64,000 nt of DNA from JBBQWZ01 sp038210135 (GTDB lineage Bacteria > Acidobacteriota > Terriglobia > Bryobacterales > Bryobacteraceae). The DNA is taken from the NCBI GenBank assembly GCA_038210135.1, contig JBBQWZ010000014.1, forward strand, positions 46,567 to 110,566. Reading direction: 5' to 3'. The stretch's first letter is position 1. The number at the start of each line of letters is the position of its first letter. Positions 33,217-43,574 of this stretch are shown here, piece by piece. A program made the position numbers and the translations under genes. Below the pieces are notes generated by a model that was not told the origin of the DNA, ran no database searches, and saw only the letters and a list, made by a program, of their open reading frames with translations.

Positions 33217-33450
33217 TTACTTGTGACTTTCGATATAGGCTTCAATCCTGGCGATGCTCTCGAACTTACGGGGCGAGAGGTCGGAATCCGGAACCGTAAT
33301 CCCGAATTCGGTTTCGAGGGCGCTGATCAAGTCGGTCAAGGCGAACGAATCCAGGATACCGCTCTCAAACAACGACTCTTCGGGATCGGGACTCACCGGC
33401 TGCTTGGCCACCGCGCGAATCGCTTCGAGAATTCGGGCTGCTTCACTCAT
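33217..33450 (-). CDS. Acyl carrier protein
   Basis: A 77-residue phosphopantetheine carrier. The attachment serine is Ser35 in LFESGILDSFALTDLISALETEFGITV. The sequence lacks the DSLD/DSLTxVE of fatty-acid synthase AcpP and has the DSFALTDL form of specialised carriers, so it is probably not the housekeeping protein. The helix 3 region is SDLSPRKFESIARIEAYI. It is the first of a co-directional set (ACP, Ser-type ketoacyl synthase, GT2, fliW, csrA, flagellin). The start codon is only 9 bases from the divergent uvrB start. Confidence 0.88.
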   Translation of the reverse strand: MSEAARILEAIRAVAKQPVSPDPEESLFESGILDSFALTDLISALETEFGITVPDSDLSPRKFESIARIEAYIESHK

Positions 33451-33459
33451 ACTAGAAGT

Positions 33460-33462
<3 letters not shown>
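33448..33462. promoter_or_regulatory. Perfect 15-base inverted repeat made by two divergent start codons
   Basis: CATACT-AGA-AGTATG joins the ATG of the acyl carrier protein (minus, 33450) and that of uvrB (plus, 33460). With only 9 bases between the start codons, neither gene has room for a promoter or ribosome binding site outside the other's coding region. Confidence 0.5.
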
Positions 33463-35439
<1,977 letters not shown>

Positions 35440-35461
35440 CCGCGAGAGCACCCTGCGACGT

Positions 35462-36229
35462 ATGCCGAATCGCATCGGACTTATTGCTTCGGGCGCTGTC
35501 AGCCAATCGTTTCTGGCGCGGCTACCCTTTGTCCGCGAACGCCTTGGCCCCGTCTATTCGCCTGCGCTCCGCAATGCCAGCCGGATCGTCAACGGACTCC
35601 GCGTCGGGATTCCGGTCTCGACGTATGGCGCGCTGGCCCGTTGTGGCGTGATTCTGACCGCGGTTCCCGTCGATCAATTGAACGCCGCTATCGCGGCCGC
35701 TGCCGTGCCGGAGGTCCGCTGGCACCACAAGATCGCGGTGGTGTGCGATGCGGCGAGCGATAGCGGACTGCTCGCGCCGATTCAAGAACTGGGCGCTCAT
35801 TGTGCGTCTCTCGATGTCATTCCGGCGACGGGCGAAGCTCGCTTTGTTGCCGAAGGCGATCCGGAAGCGATCGGCGTTCTGCGGAAGATGTTCGGGCGCG
35901 CCAACCTACTGGTGCTCGAGAAGAACGGCAAGAGCGCCTATCAGGCGGGGCTCCTTCTCGCGACCGACCTCACACTCGAATTGACCGCCGCCGCGGTCGA
36001 GAGTCTCCGAACCGCCGGGCTTACCCGTCCGCAGGCAGTGCCGATCATCGAGGCGTTGGTCACCCAGACTGCCAGGTCCTACGCGAAAGCCGGACGGCGG
36101 GCGGCGGCGGGGATGCCTTCCGCCGAGACACTCTCGCGCTATGCGCGAGCGATTCGCGAACGCGATCCGGAGTTGGCCAGCCTGTTTGAGCGGGCGGTGG
36201 AAATGCAGGCGGTCAAGAAAGGCTTGTAG
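35462..36229 (+). CDS. Rossmann-fold DUF2520-type protein
   Basis: A 255-residue protein with an N-terminal dinucleotide-binding-like fold (MPNRIGLIASGAVSQSFLARLPFVRERLGPVYSPA, then GVILTAVPVDQLNAAI) and a helical C-terminal domain (NGKSAYQAGLLLATDLTLELTAAAVESLRTAGLTRPQAVPIIEALV). This layout matches the Rossmann/DUF2520 group, which resembles ketopantoate reductases and 6-phosphogluconate-type dehydrogenases without a known substrate. The glycine motif is degenerate (GLIASGAVS), so cofactor binding may be weak or lost. It follows uvrB by 22 bases and converges with the debranching enzyme gene, overlapping it by 17 bases. Confidence 0.75.
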   Translation: MPNRIGLIASGAVSQSFLARLPFVRERLGPVYSPALRNASRIVNGLRVGIPVSTYGALARCGVILTAVPVDQLNAAIAAAAVPEVRWHHKIAVVCDAASDSGLLAPIQELGAHCASLDVIPATGEARFVAEGDPEAIGVLRKMFGRANLLVLEKNGKSAYQAGLLLATDLTLELTAAAVESLRTAGLTRPQAVPIIEALVTQTARSYAKAGRRAAAGMPSAETLSRYARAIRERDPELASLFERAVEMQAVKKGL

Positions 36230-38096
36230 CCGGATTGGCGAGCGCTGTTGCGCGGAGCCACTCGGATACGCTCCAGGCTTGTGCCGGACAACCTCCCGGC
36301 TGATGCGGTTCGTCGCCGTCGTAGACCTCGGCGAGGGAACCGAGTCCGCTACGGGCAAATTCGTTCGAGAGCGGTTCGAGGATGCCGCGTACGTGGGCGA
36401 GCGATTCCGCCGAACGCCCGTTGACCCGCAGATATGCCTCGACAAACGGACCGATTAACCAGGGCCAGACGGTTCCCTGATGATAAGCGCCATCCCGCTC
36501 GAGCGGCGAACCTCGGTAGCGCCCTTTGTAGTCCGGGTCGCCACGCTCAAGCGTTCGCAATCCAAACGGGGTGAGCAGTTCGCGCTCGACGACGGCCACC
36601 ACGGCGCGCTGTTGCTCCGCCGTTAAAGGCGAGTGCGGCAGGCTGACCGCGAGAATCTGATTCGGCCGTAGCTTCGCCGACGCCGCGGGGTCGCCGTCCA
36701 GGACATCGAACAGACAGCCTCGTTGCGGATTCCAGAAGCGCGCGCGGAAGCTCTGCGCCATCGCGTCCGCTTCGACATCGAGCGCCGGATCCGCTAGCCA
36801 CTTCGCGCTCAGCCGTAGCGCGTTGTACCAAAGCGCGTTAATCTCGACTGGCTTGCCGTGGCGCGGCGTCACCACCCAGTCGCCAACTTTCGCGTCCATC
36901 CACGTCAACTGCGTCCCCGCGGAACCGGCGCGCAGCAGGCGATCCTCAGGGTCGACGCGGATGTCGTAATGGGTTCCGCGATGGTGCGAATCCAGAATTT
37001 CGCGGGCCGCGCCGAAGAAGAACGATGGATCGCCACCGGCGCGTTGATACTCGTGGACCGCCTGGAACATCCACAGTGTCGCATCGCAGGTGTTGTACGC
37101 GGGTACCTCGCCGGCATCCGGAAAGCGGTTCGGAATCAGGCCTTGATCGAGATAGCCTAGAAATCCCTCGAGGATTGCCCGAGCTTCTTCGCGCAGGACC
37201 TTGTCGCCGCGAGTTAACAGCAAACCGGGAAGCGAAATCATGGTGTCGCGGCCCCAGTCGGTGAACCAGGGATAGCCGGCGATGATCGTTGGCTTTCCAT
37301 CGGCGCGACGGACGCGGAACTCGTCGGCGGGGTGCTTCCTCTGCGCTGGTGGCTCCGGAGAATCGGCCAAGCCGACTCCGCAGGTCATCGTCACGGATTT
37401 CCCGGCTTCGAGTGAAATCGAGAACGCGCCCGGTGTGAACTGGTCCTCGCGAAACTCAAGTCCGCGATCCAATTCCGCGAGGTACTCGATGTTCTCGTAC
37501 CAATGCGGATCGCTTTTGAACACGGCGCGTTCGAGCGCCAGCGTCACTTCAGGCAGGCTCTCATATGGCCGGATGGTAATCCGCCCTTCTTCTACGCGGA
37601 CGACGCGATTCCAGGAATCGTTCCGCGCCGTCAGCGAGTGGTAATCGCGAAACGCAAAGAACGGCCGCACACGAAGTGTCACCGCTTCGGTCGCCGTATA
37701 GCGGATGGCAACCGCTTGCGTGCCCTCCACGAGCCAAACCTGCTTTTGTAGCGCCACGCTACCGCAGCGGTAGGTCCACGTGGCGCACGGTTCGATCGAA
37801 AACTCCTCGATCCATTCGAATCCGCGCGGAGCGACCACGCCGGGATACTGCGATGCGCCTAGCGGGAACTCGCCGTTCAGTTCTTCTTCGACGCGCGACA
37901 GCAGGACATACCGTTCGACCGGAGGCCGCAGAGACGCGACCAACAACGCGTGATAGCGGCGCGTGTTGACTCCCGCCACGGTGCCCATGGCGAATGCGCC
38001 GGTGCCGTTCGTCTCCAGCCATTCCAGCTTCGACGAGGCACTGAAATCGCGGCACTCCTCTGAGGAGATTTTCATGGGTGTCTTCGGGGACTTCAT
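36213..38096 (-). CDS. Glycogen-debranching enzyme-like amylo-alpha-1,6-glucosidase
   Basis: About 627 residues when started at MKSPKTPMKISSEECRDF (ATG 38096); MKISS at 38075 is an alternative, and ATG 38174 seems too far upstream. The N-terminal domain has LEWLETNGTGAFAMGTVAGVNTRRYHALLVASLRPP, the standard GDE_N signature. The C-terminal (alpha/alpha)6 domain has IAGYPWFTDWGRDTMISLPGLLL, DATLWMFQAVHEY, GTQLTWMDAKVGDWVVTPRHGKPVEINALWYNALR and DGAYHQGTVWPWLIGPFVEAYLR, which carry the acidic catalytic residues of this family. It removes alpha-1,6 branches from glycogen. No glycogen gene is next to it. Confidence 0.93.
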   Translation of the reverse strand: MKSPKTPMKISSEECRDFSASSKLEWLETNGTGAFAMGTVAGVNTRRYHALLVASLRPPVERYVLLSRVEEELNGEFPLGASQYPGVVAPRGFEWIEEFSIEPCATWTYRCGSVALQKQVWLVEGTQAVAIRYTATEAVTLRVRPFFAFRDYHSLTARNDSWNRVVRVEEGRITIRPYESLPEVTLALERAVFKSDPHWYENIEYLAELDRGLEFREDQFTPGAFSISLEAGKSVTMTCGVGLADSPEPPAQRKHPADEFRVRRADGKPTIIAGYPWFTDWGRDTMISLPGLLLTRGDKVLREEARAILEGFLGYLDQGLIPNRFPDAGEVPAYNTCDATLWMFQAVHEYQRAGGDPSFFFGAAREILDSHHRGTHYDIRVDPEDRLLRAGSAGTQLTWMDAKVGDWVVTPRHGKPVEINALWYNALRLSAKWLADPALDVEADAMAQSFRARFWNPQRGCLFDVLDGDPAASAKLRPNQILAVSLPHSPLTAEQQRAVVAVVERELLTPFGLRTLERGDPDYKGRYRGSPLERDGAYHQGTVWPWLIGPFVEAYLRVNGRSAESLAHVRGILEPLSNEFARSGLGSLAEVYDGDEPHQPGGCPAQAWSVSEWLRATALANPATSLS

Positions 38097-38199
38097 TTCT
38101 ACAGGCAGAATGCGAATCCGCCTCCAGTCTATTCCCAAGCGTGACGAACGCATCTCCGCGGCCTTCGCCGGCAAGGGGGGCTGATATCATCGGCGGAGC

Positions 38200-39057
38200 A
38201 TGAACTCAAACGCTCTTCATCCGGACCTCAAAGGTCGCGTCGCGCTAATCACCGGAGCCAGCCGCGGAATCGGAAAGGCTCTCGCCCTCCGCCTCGCTCA
38301 GGAAGGATGCGCCATTGTCGTCGCCGCCAAAAGCGAGAAATCGTCGGACAAGCTACCCGGCAGCATTTATGAAACCGCCGCCGAGATCGAGAAACTCGGC
38401 GGGCGCGCGCTGGCTGTGCAGTGCGACGTGCGGGAAGAAGAAGCCATCCGCAATACGGTCGAGAAAGCAGTCGCCGAATTCGGCCGCCTCGACATTCTGA
38501 TCAACAATGCGGGAGCGCTGTGGTGGCAAAAGGTCACCGACACGCCAGTGAAGCGCTTCGACCTCATGATGCAGATCAACGTCCGCGCGTCGTTCATCAC
38601 GGCGTACTACGCGCTTCCGCACATGATCAAGAACAAGTGGGGCCACGTGATCAACATGTGTCCCGCAATTTCGACCACGCCGAATCCGGGGCGCGTGGCC
38701 TATATGGCGACGAAGATGGGCATGGCTCGTCTGGCCATCGGAATCGGGGCCGAGTACGCCGAGGACGGCATCGCGGGAAACGCTCTCTGGCCGCGGACTA
38801 TCATTGAAAGCCAGGCTTCGATCAATTGGGGACTCGCCGAGCGGAGCCAGTGGCGCACGCCTGAAATTCTTTGCGACGCGACCTGCGCCATCCTTTCGCA
38901 GGAGCCGCCCAAGTACACCAGCCGCCAGGTGCTCGACGAAGAGGTGCTGACGGAACTCGCCGGAATCACGAACTTCGATCACTACTGGTGCGAAGGCAAG
39001 CCGCCCGCGAATCCGATTTATATCGACGGCGCAGGCGAAGCCAACATCAAAGGCTGA
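38200..39057 (+). CDS. Short-chain dehydrogenase/reductase (HSDL2-like)
   Basis: A 285-residue NAD(P)-dependent SDR. The cofactor motif is ALITGASRGIGKALAL (residues 14-29), NNAG is in ILINNAGALWWQ, and the catalytic Tyr-Lys pair is in VAYMATKMGMARLA. The ISTTPNPGR segment before it supplies the Ser of the triad position. The long tail TSRQVLDEEVLTELAGITNFDHYWCEGKPPANPIYIDG resembles the HSDL2/short-chain group of lipid-acting enzymes. The substrate is unknown. It is divergent from the debranching gene and convergent with the NIPSNAP gene. Confidence 0.9.
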   Translation: MNSNALHPDLKGRVALITGASRGIGKALALRLAQEGCAIVVAAKSEKSSDKLPGSIYETAAEIEKLGGRALAVQCDVREEEAIRNTVEKAVAEFGRLDILINNAGALWWQKVTDTPVKRFDLMMQINVRASFITAYYALPHMIKNKWGHVINMCPAISTTPNPGRVAYMATKMGMARLAIGIGAEYAEDGIAGNALWPRTIIESQASINWGLAERSQWRTPEILCDATCAILSQEPPKYTSRQVLDEEVLTELAGITNFDHYWCEGKPPANPIYIDGAGEANIKG

Positions 39058-39099
39058 ACCTGCGGCCTTGAGGTCGATTCCATTCGACAGACGAGTGAG

Positions 39100-39876
39100 C
39101 TATTTGATGGGCGAGTACGGGGCGGCGCGCCACAGGGAAATCTCCATGACCTGGGAAATCTGGCCGTTCTTCTCGATCGATTCTTTGCGAACCTTGAGCC
39201 ACTCTTCGTCCGCGCCGAAGGCGGTCCAAGCCTTCTCGCGTTCCGCCAGATTCTCGAACGGCGTCAGGTAGGTGAGGTTCGGAATGTTATCGCCGAAGAC
39301 GGTGGTCGAATAGAGAATCGGATGAATACCGACGCGATGGAAGATGCGTATTTCCGGTCCGGCGAAGCGCTCGGTCAGCGAACCCAACTGGCGCCAGGTG
39401 GGGGAATGATACTGCCGCAGTTCAAAGATGCGGGACGTTTTGCGGTCTTTGTCCGCGACGATTTCGGTCATGAAGGGCGTTGCCGCCAGCAACGATGTGG
39501 TCCAACGTTCGGCGGGGGAGTCGTTGCCCGATTCCCACTTCGCGAACGCCGCGTTGTGCTTGTCGTCTTTCGAAATCCTGGTCGCGATTTCCTGGGGTTC
39601 GGTCATCGACGAATAGCCACGAAGCAAAACCACGGCGGGCATGTGAGCCGCGATCAGTGCGTCCATGACGATCACCGGACCGTCGTGAACCTTCGCGATC
39701 GCGGGCAGCAAGCCGGTTGAAAGATACTCGTGGAGTCGAGCCGGCTGATCGCCGTTCCGCATCAGGAATCGTTCGAGGGTAAAGAACTTCGCCTTCATAG
39801 GAGCAGCCTCCGCGCGGAAGCCGCTCGCGAGCGCCGCGGCGCCGAGTGCTTGGTGGAATTGCCGGCGAGTCGTCAT
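39100..39876 (-). CDS. NIPSNAP-family protein with Tat signal
   Basis: A 258-residue protein from MTTRRQFHQALGAAALASGFRAEAA (ATG 39876), a twin-arginine signal, although the upstream ATG at 39888 would add four residues. The mature part contains two ferredoxin-like NIPSNAP units (FFTLERFLMRNGDQPARLHEYLSTGLLPAIAKV and RIFELRQYHSPTWRQLGSLTERFAGPEIRIFHRVGIHPILYSTTVFGDNIPNLTYLTPFENLAEREKAW). NIPSNAP proteins in soil acidobacteria and planctomycetes are often exported and have no known role. Nothing adjacent clarifies it. Confidence 0.88.
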   Translation of the reverse strand: MTTRRQFHQALGAAALASGFRAEAAPMKAKFFTLERFLMRNGDQPARLHEYLSTGLLPAIAKVHDGPVIVMDALIAAHMPAVVLLRGYSSMTEPQEIATRISKDDKHNAAFAKWESGNDSPAERWTTSLLAATPFMTEIVADKDRKTSRIFELRQYHSPTWRQLGSLTERFAGPEIRIFHRVGIHPILYSTTVFGDNIPNLTYLTPFENLAEREKAWTAFGADEEWLKVRKESIEKNGQISQVMEISLWRAAPYSPIK

Positions 39877-39916
39877 TGCCATCCGCAAGCGATGAGGATA
39901 GCAAAGCGGATCCGTG

Positions 39917-40000
39917 TTACGGAACCGCGATGATTTTCAGCTTCGGAAAGCTGGCGCAGAAGATCCGGTCATCCAGCGTTAGAAGCGCGTATCCGTATGC
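39917..40000 (-). pseudogene. C-terminal remnant of a PIN-domain (VapC-like) toxin
   Basis: In a frame offset from the AbrB gene, 27 codons ending at a TAA (39917-39919) read AYGYALLTLDDRIFCASF then PKLKIIAVP. This is the normal end of a PIN-domain toxin (L.TxDxxF...FPxLxxI.P), but no upstream part with the catalytic acids exists. The stretch begins inside the 3' end of the AbrB antitoxin gene, so a deletion seems to have removed most of vapC and fused the ends. Confidence 0.6.
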
Positions 40001-40223
40001 CGCGCACGTATGCGACGGCCCAGGCACGCCCGCGTTTGACTCCTTCGACGCCAATTCCCTGATACTTCGCGAAAGGACTGGCCTTCTCTTCCACGCACAC
40101 GCGCACGCCGTGGCGACCGGTCTCGAACTCCAGGCGGTCGCCCTTTTTGATGCCGAGAAGGCGGCGGAGCGCGACCGGAATCGTAATTTGCCCTTTGCTG
40201 GTAACTTGAGCGCGAATCTTCAT
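39969..40223 (-). CDS. AbrB/VapB-type antitoxin, partner toxin lost
   Basis: An 84-residue protein whose N-terminal 45 residues are a SpoVT/AbrB domain (MKIRAQVTSKGQITIPVALRRLLGIKKGDRLEFETGRHGVRV). The ribosome binding site is strong (AAGGAGAG, 5 bases from the ATG at 40223). The following KASPFAKYQGIGVEG resembles the toxin-binding tail of AbrB antitoxins paired with PIN toxins. The last ten or so residues (GIRIRASNAG) are probably not native, since the frame runs through the apparent deletion joint with the vapC remnant. It may now act alone as a transcriptional repressor. Confidence 0.78.
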   Translation of the reverse strand: MKIRAQVTSKGQITIPVALRRLLGIKKGDRLEFETGRHGVRVCVEEKASPFAKYQGIGVEGVKRGRAWAVAYVRGIRIRASNAG

Positions 40224-40270
40224 CGAACTCTCCTTACCTCAGTATGACGACGCCTTACCTGGCAGCAGGC

Positions 40271-41257
40271 CTATTCGCTGAGCGCCGCGACCAATGCGCC
40301 TTTGGCTGTCGAGTGGAGCGGATTCGAGGCCATGCGGATTTCGGACAGGGCGATGGGGAAGTGCGACTCGTTCAGGATCTTCTCAAAGCGATCGTGGAAG
40401 CCCTGAGGCAGCGTGGTGCCGCCGGACAGAACCAGCGGAATCGGCCGGCTGAGCTTGGGCATGTTGCGGGTGCTGGTGAAAGTATCGCGCAGCGCGGCTA
40501 CGAGCGAGCGGATCATGTCGTCGTAGTAGACACTGATCACCTGCTGCGTCTTGTCGGCGAAGAAGCCGTTGAAGTGGAAGGCCTCTTCCTTCGCGATCCG
40601 GATGCGGTTGGCGCGTTCTCCTGTGACCTGCGAAGCGCTCGCATCGATGTAGTCTCCGGCCTTGGCGATGCTGAAGCTGACCACGGGAACAGCCAGGTAC
40701 GAGAGGCAAATGTTGCACAGTCCACCGCCGCAGGAGATGCCGATGCCGGTGAAGTTGGTCTCTTCCATCTCGCCGTACACGACGGCCAGTCCTTCGTTGA
40801 TGCTCTTGGCGTCGAAGCCCATGCCGCTGAAGATCTGCTTCAATGTGGCCTCGTGATAGGTGGAATTTTCTTCGTGGCCGATGGGCGCGGCGGGAACCGT
40901 GAACACCAGCTTGCGGCCCTTGCCTTCGCCGAGGAGTGAGGTCAGGATGGACCGCATCTGCGGGAGGCTTTCGGGTTCCTTCGCGTCGAGCACGCCGCAG
41001 GTCATGGTGCGGCGGGTTTCGGCGTTCAGCAGGTCGGCGAATTTCTCACTTTCGTTCCCGTGAACCAGAATTTCGGATCCCTGCACGGTGTGCGGCACGC
41101 CTTCCTTCGCCAGCACGCTGGCGGTGAGCTTCGAATACGGGATCGCGACAAACGCATTGAGCTGCGATTCGAATTCGAAATCGCTGCCGTTCTGTTGCGC
41201 GCGGACGATGCGGCTGGTTCCGACGTCGAGGCCGATGGCTTGGGCACTTTTGTTCAT
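40271..41257 (-). CDS. Actin-like (MreB/ParM/Hsp70-fold) ATPase
   Basis: The start ATG 41257, with AAGGAG 7 bases upstream, gives 328 residues; the long frame upstream is antisense to the amidase. The phosphate-1 motif is IGLDVGTSRIVRAQ (residues 8-21), and the second, FTGIGISCGGGLCNICLSYLAVPVVSFSIAKAGDYIDASAS, resembles the phosphate-2 loop of the ASKHA fold. IPLVLSGGTTLPQGFHDRFEKIL is the adenosine motif. It lacks the tight MreB length signatures and may be a distinct filament-forming or chaperone-like member. Its start overlaps the amidase gene stop by 4 bases, which suggests a cell-wall or division role. Confidence 0.82.
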   Translation of the reverse strand: MNKSAQAIGLDVGTSRIVRAQQNGSDFEFESQLNAFVAIPYSKLTASVLAKEGVPHTVQGSEILVHGNESEKFADLLNAETRRTMTCGVLDAKEPESLPQMRSILTSLLGEGKGRKLVFTVPAAPIGHEENSTYHEATLKQIFSGMGFDAKSINEGLAVVYGEMEETNFTGIGISCGGGLCNICLSYLAVPVVSFSIAKAGDYIDASASQVTGERANRIRIAKEEAFHFNGFFADKTQQVISVYYDDMIRSLVAALRDTFTSTRNMPKLSRPIPLVLSGGTTLPQGFHDRFEKILNESHFPIALSEIRMASNPLHSTAKGALVAALSE

Positions 41258-42450
41258 TGAGATTCTCCTTGGGGGTCGTTCGCCGTCTGACTGGCCGCCG
41301 ACGGGTTGCTGGCAAGTTGGTTGGCGATTTTCCGGAATCGCTGTTGCAAGATCGATTTCCATTTCGGGGCGGGTACGCCGTTGGCCGTCGAGGATTCGCG
41401 GAGGCGGCGTTCGGCGGCTCCGATACCGGGCCAAAGGCGGTTACCCATGGCTTTCACGAACACGGAATCGTATTCGAATCCGAATTCGGCCATGCTGGCG
41501 ACGGGGGTGGCGTAGTTGTCGGCCAGGCCGAGCTCGGCGAAGGGGAAGTTGCTCGCCCAGTCGGTGTGATAGCCGATGCGGAAGGTCTTCTCATTCACCG
41601 AGACCTGCGCGTGGGTCACGCAGTTAGCGGACGAAATGCGATAGCGCGAGCGGAGCATCTCGGTAAGTACGCGCGCGGCGTGAATCTGGGCGGGCTGGAT
41701 CTTGTCGAGTCCGCCTTCCGTCTGGGCTTCAAAGGCGACGCCCAGGAAACTGTCGTTCAGGTTGACGTAGGCGCCCTGTTCGTCCGCCCAGACGGACCAT
41801 CCAGCGTGGAACGCCACGTCGCCCTCTTCGACGATGCGGAAGACGCGGCCGAAGCGATCGATCAGGTAGTGATACGACTGGTGCGTGCGAACCAGGTCGA
41901 TGACGTTCCGCGCGAGGCGCTTGAGCTGATTATTCTCTTCGGCTTCAAAGGGCGCGAGGTGAGATTCGGTGGTGTGGAAGACGATCCCGGCGGGAGCGGA
42001 ACCGAAGCCGGCACTCTGGCCCTTCACGTAAATCGGAAACGGCCTCCGGGGCCGGTTGGAGACGCGGAGCTTGGTTTCGACGCGAAGTCCGTTGCTGTAG
42101 CTCTCGTAGTCGGCGTTCTTCTCGACGATCCAGACCTTGGGGAAGGCTTCTTTGGTGGCGCCGACCAGGCGGCGCTCGTGCGCCGAGATATCTCGGGTGC
42201 TGGATGGAATCGGGCTGGGGGTCAGCAGGAACAGGAGCAGGCCTAAATACGGGAGCGCCTTGCGCGCGTTCAAGTTGCGGAGGAAAGCCGGGGTGTTCGA
42301 GGTCTGCGCGGAGGTCCGGCGGAGGTAGCGGAGGCGTTCCACGGGATCGGCGATGCGGCGGGCCCGGAATTCACGCAGGCTGGCGGGATCGAGCAGGTGG
42401 ATCGCGCGCTGGAGACTCGGGTTCGACGAGATGGAGGCGAAGTGACGCAC
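41254..42450 (-). CDS. N-acetylmuramoyl-L-alanine amidase domain protein with membrane anchor
   Basis: A 398-residue protein. Residues 1-60 are cytoplasmic and basic (RRIADPVERLRYLRRTSAQ), followed by a membrane segment (ALPYLGLLLFLLTPSPIP), so the rest is outside the membrane. The amidase_2/PGRP-like fold is visible from about residue 155: APAGIVFHTTESHLAPFE, YHYLIDRFGRVFRIVEEGDVAFHAGWSVWADEQGAYVNLNDSFLGVAFEAQ and ANCVTHAQVSVNEKTFRIGYHTDWASNFPF. The histidines in FHTTES, FHAGWS and THAQVS are candidate Zn or catalytic residues. It overlaps the actin-like ATPase gene by 4 bases, so a membrane-anchored wall hydrolase is co-made with a filament-type ATPase. Confidence 0.85.
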   Translation of the reverse strand: MRHFASISSNPSLQRAIHLLDPASLREFRARRIADPVERLRYLRRTSAQTSNTPAFLRNLNARKALPYLGLLLFLLTPSPIPSSTRDISAHERRLVGATKEAFPKVWIVEKNADYESYSNGLRVETKLRVSNRPRRPFPIYVKGQSAGFGSAPAGIVFHTTESHLAPFEAEENNQLKRLARNVIDLVRTHQSYHYLIDRFGRVFRIVEEGDVAFHAGWSVWADEQGAYVNLNDSFLGVAFEAQTEGGLDKIQPAQIHAARVLTEMLRSRYRISSANCVTHAQVSVNEKTFRIGYHTDWASNFPFAELGLADNYATPVASMAEFGFEYDSVFVKAMGNRLWPGIGAAERRLRESSTANGVPAPKWKSILQQRFRKIANQLASNPSAASQTANDPQGESQ

Positions 42451-42485
42451 AGTCTTATCAGAAGAGGAGTGAGCGGGAGGCTTGA

Positions 42486-42500
42486 AATCTCTCCGAGATT
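42486..42500. repeat. Small inverted repeat upstream of the amidase operon
   Basis: AATCTC-TCC-GAGATT lies 36-50 bases before the amidase start codon in an AT-richer 217-base gap. It could be an operator. No promoter is clear in the gap. Confidence 0.3.
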
Positions 42501-42667
42501 CCTCTTAAGGCAAGAGATCGGCGAGGCTAAGGGAAAACCTTAGTACTATCCAAGAGAAAGTTTGAGGTTTTGGAAAAAACTGTGCCGTGGGGTGGGGGAC
42601 GAGCTACTAGAACTTCGTAAGTGACTGATTTTAAGGAAAAGGTGTACTTAAGAAGGTCTAAGGTTGA

Positions 42668-43567
42668 CTACCGAGATTTCTCTGCTCCGGAGAAGCGGAG
42701 GTAAGGTCCACGGCTTCCGTTGGGCAGGCGCGTGGTGTTGTCAGTGAGGCACTGGGACAGTTGCTGCTGGGTGAGCTCGCGAGCGCCGAGCATATCGGCG
42801 CCGCGGAAATCAGCGGAAAGCAGCATGGCGGCGGCGAAGCGGGCGGCCTTCACGTTCGCTTTATAGAAATTGGCGGCGCGCAGCTTGGTTTCTCGGAAGT
42901 CCACATCTTCGAGCTGGGCACCACCGAAATCCACGTGATCGCATTCGGCGCGCTGGAAGCGGGCGGAGGTCATTTCGGCCTTGCTGAAATCACAGCTGAA
43001 GAGGCGAGCGCTCGAAAAATTGGCTTCGAGGGCGATGGTTCCGACAAAGCGGCAGATTTGGATGCGGGCGTTGTAGAAGTTCGCGGCGTCAAGCACGGCT
43101 TTTGAAAAGTCGCAGTCGAACAGCTGGCTTTGCTGAAAAGAAGCGTGGGCCAACCGGGCGATTTTGAAAAGGGTTTGTGAAATACGGGCGTCGAAGAAGC
43201 GGGATTGCGAGAAGTTGGCTTTCGCGAAGGAGCTTTCGCTAATTTCCGCTTCGGACAAATTTGCGTCGGTGATCCAGGCGCCGGCGGCGCGAACGCCGAT
43301 CAACTTGGCGGCGGTGAGATCCGCACCATTCAGGCGGGCGCGCTCGAGATCGGCACCCGTGAAACTGGAGTACGCCAGTTGCGCCCCGGAGAGGTCGGCG
43401 TCGAGGAGCGTCGCGTTCGAGAAAATCGCCTGATTCAACTGCGCGTCCACAAAATTGCAGTCATTCAGGGTAATTCCGGTAAAGTCGGCGCGACGGCCGC
43501 CTTGCTTCGTCAGCCACAGCGAGTGAGCTTCGAGGACCGACGCGAGGACTGTAGGGGTAGCCAGCAT
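42668..43567 (-). CDS. Pentapeptide-repeat protein
   Basis: The start MLATPTVLASVLEAHSLWLTKQGG (ATG 43567) gives 299 residues; an ATG 138 bases upstream would overlap the radical SAM gene. About 40 consecutive A(D/N)LXX-type pentapeptides run from residue 30 to 260, for example ADFTGITLNDCNFVDAQLNQAIFSNATLLDADLSGAQLAYSSFTGADL. The right-handed quadrilateral helix this makes is a general protein-binding scaffold. Some relatives (MfpA, Qnr) mimic DNA and bind gyrase, but nothing here shows that use. The gene is 7 bases downstream of the radical SAM gene and is likely co-transcribed with it. Confidence 0.88.
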   Translation of the reverse strand: MLATPTVLASVLEAHSLWLTKQGGRRADFTGITLNDCNFVDAQLNQAIFSNATLLDADLSGAQLAYSSFTGADLERARLNGADLTAAKLIGVRAAGAWITDANLSEAEISESSFAKANFSQSRFFDARISQTLFKIARLAHASFQQSQLFDCDFSKAVLDAANFYNARIQICRFVGTIALEANFSSARLFSCDFSKAEMTSARFQRAECDHVDFGGAQLEDVDFRETKLRAANFYKANVKAARFAAAMLLSADFRGADMLGARELTQQQLSQCLTDNTTRLPNGSRGPYLRFSGAEKSR

Positions 43568-43574
43568 GAGTCGC

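Noticed and set aside
33190..33459. In-frame N-terminal extension of uvrB by 90 codons
   Set aside because: It is antisense to the acyl carrier protein gene, and UvrB proteins begin at MPYRLG-like sequences.
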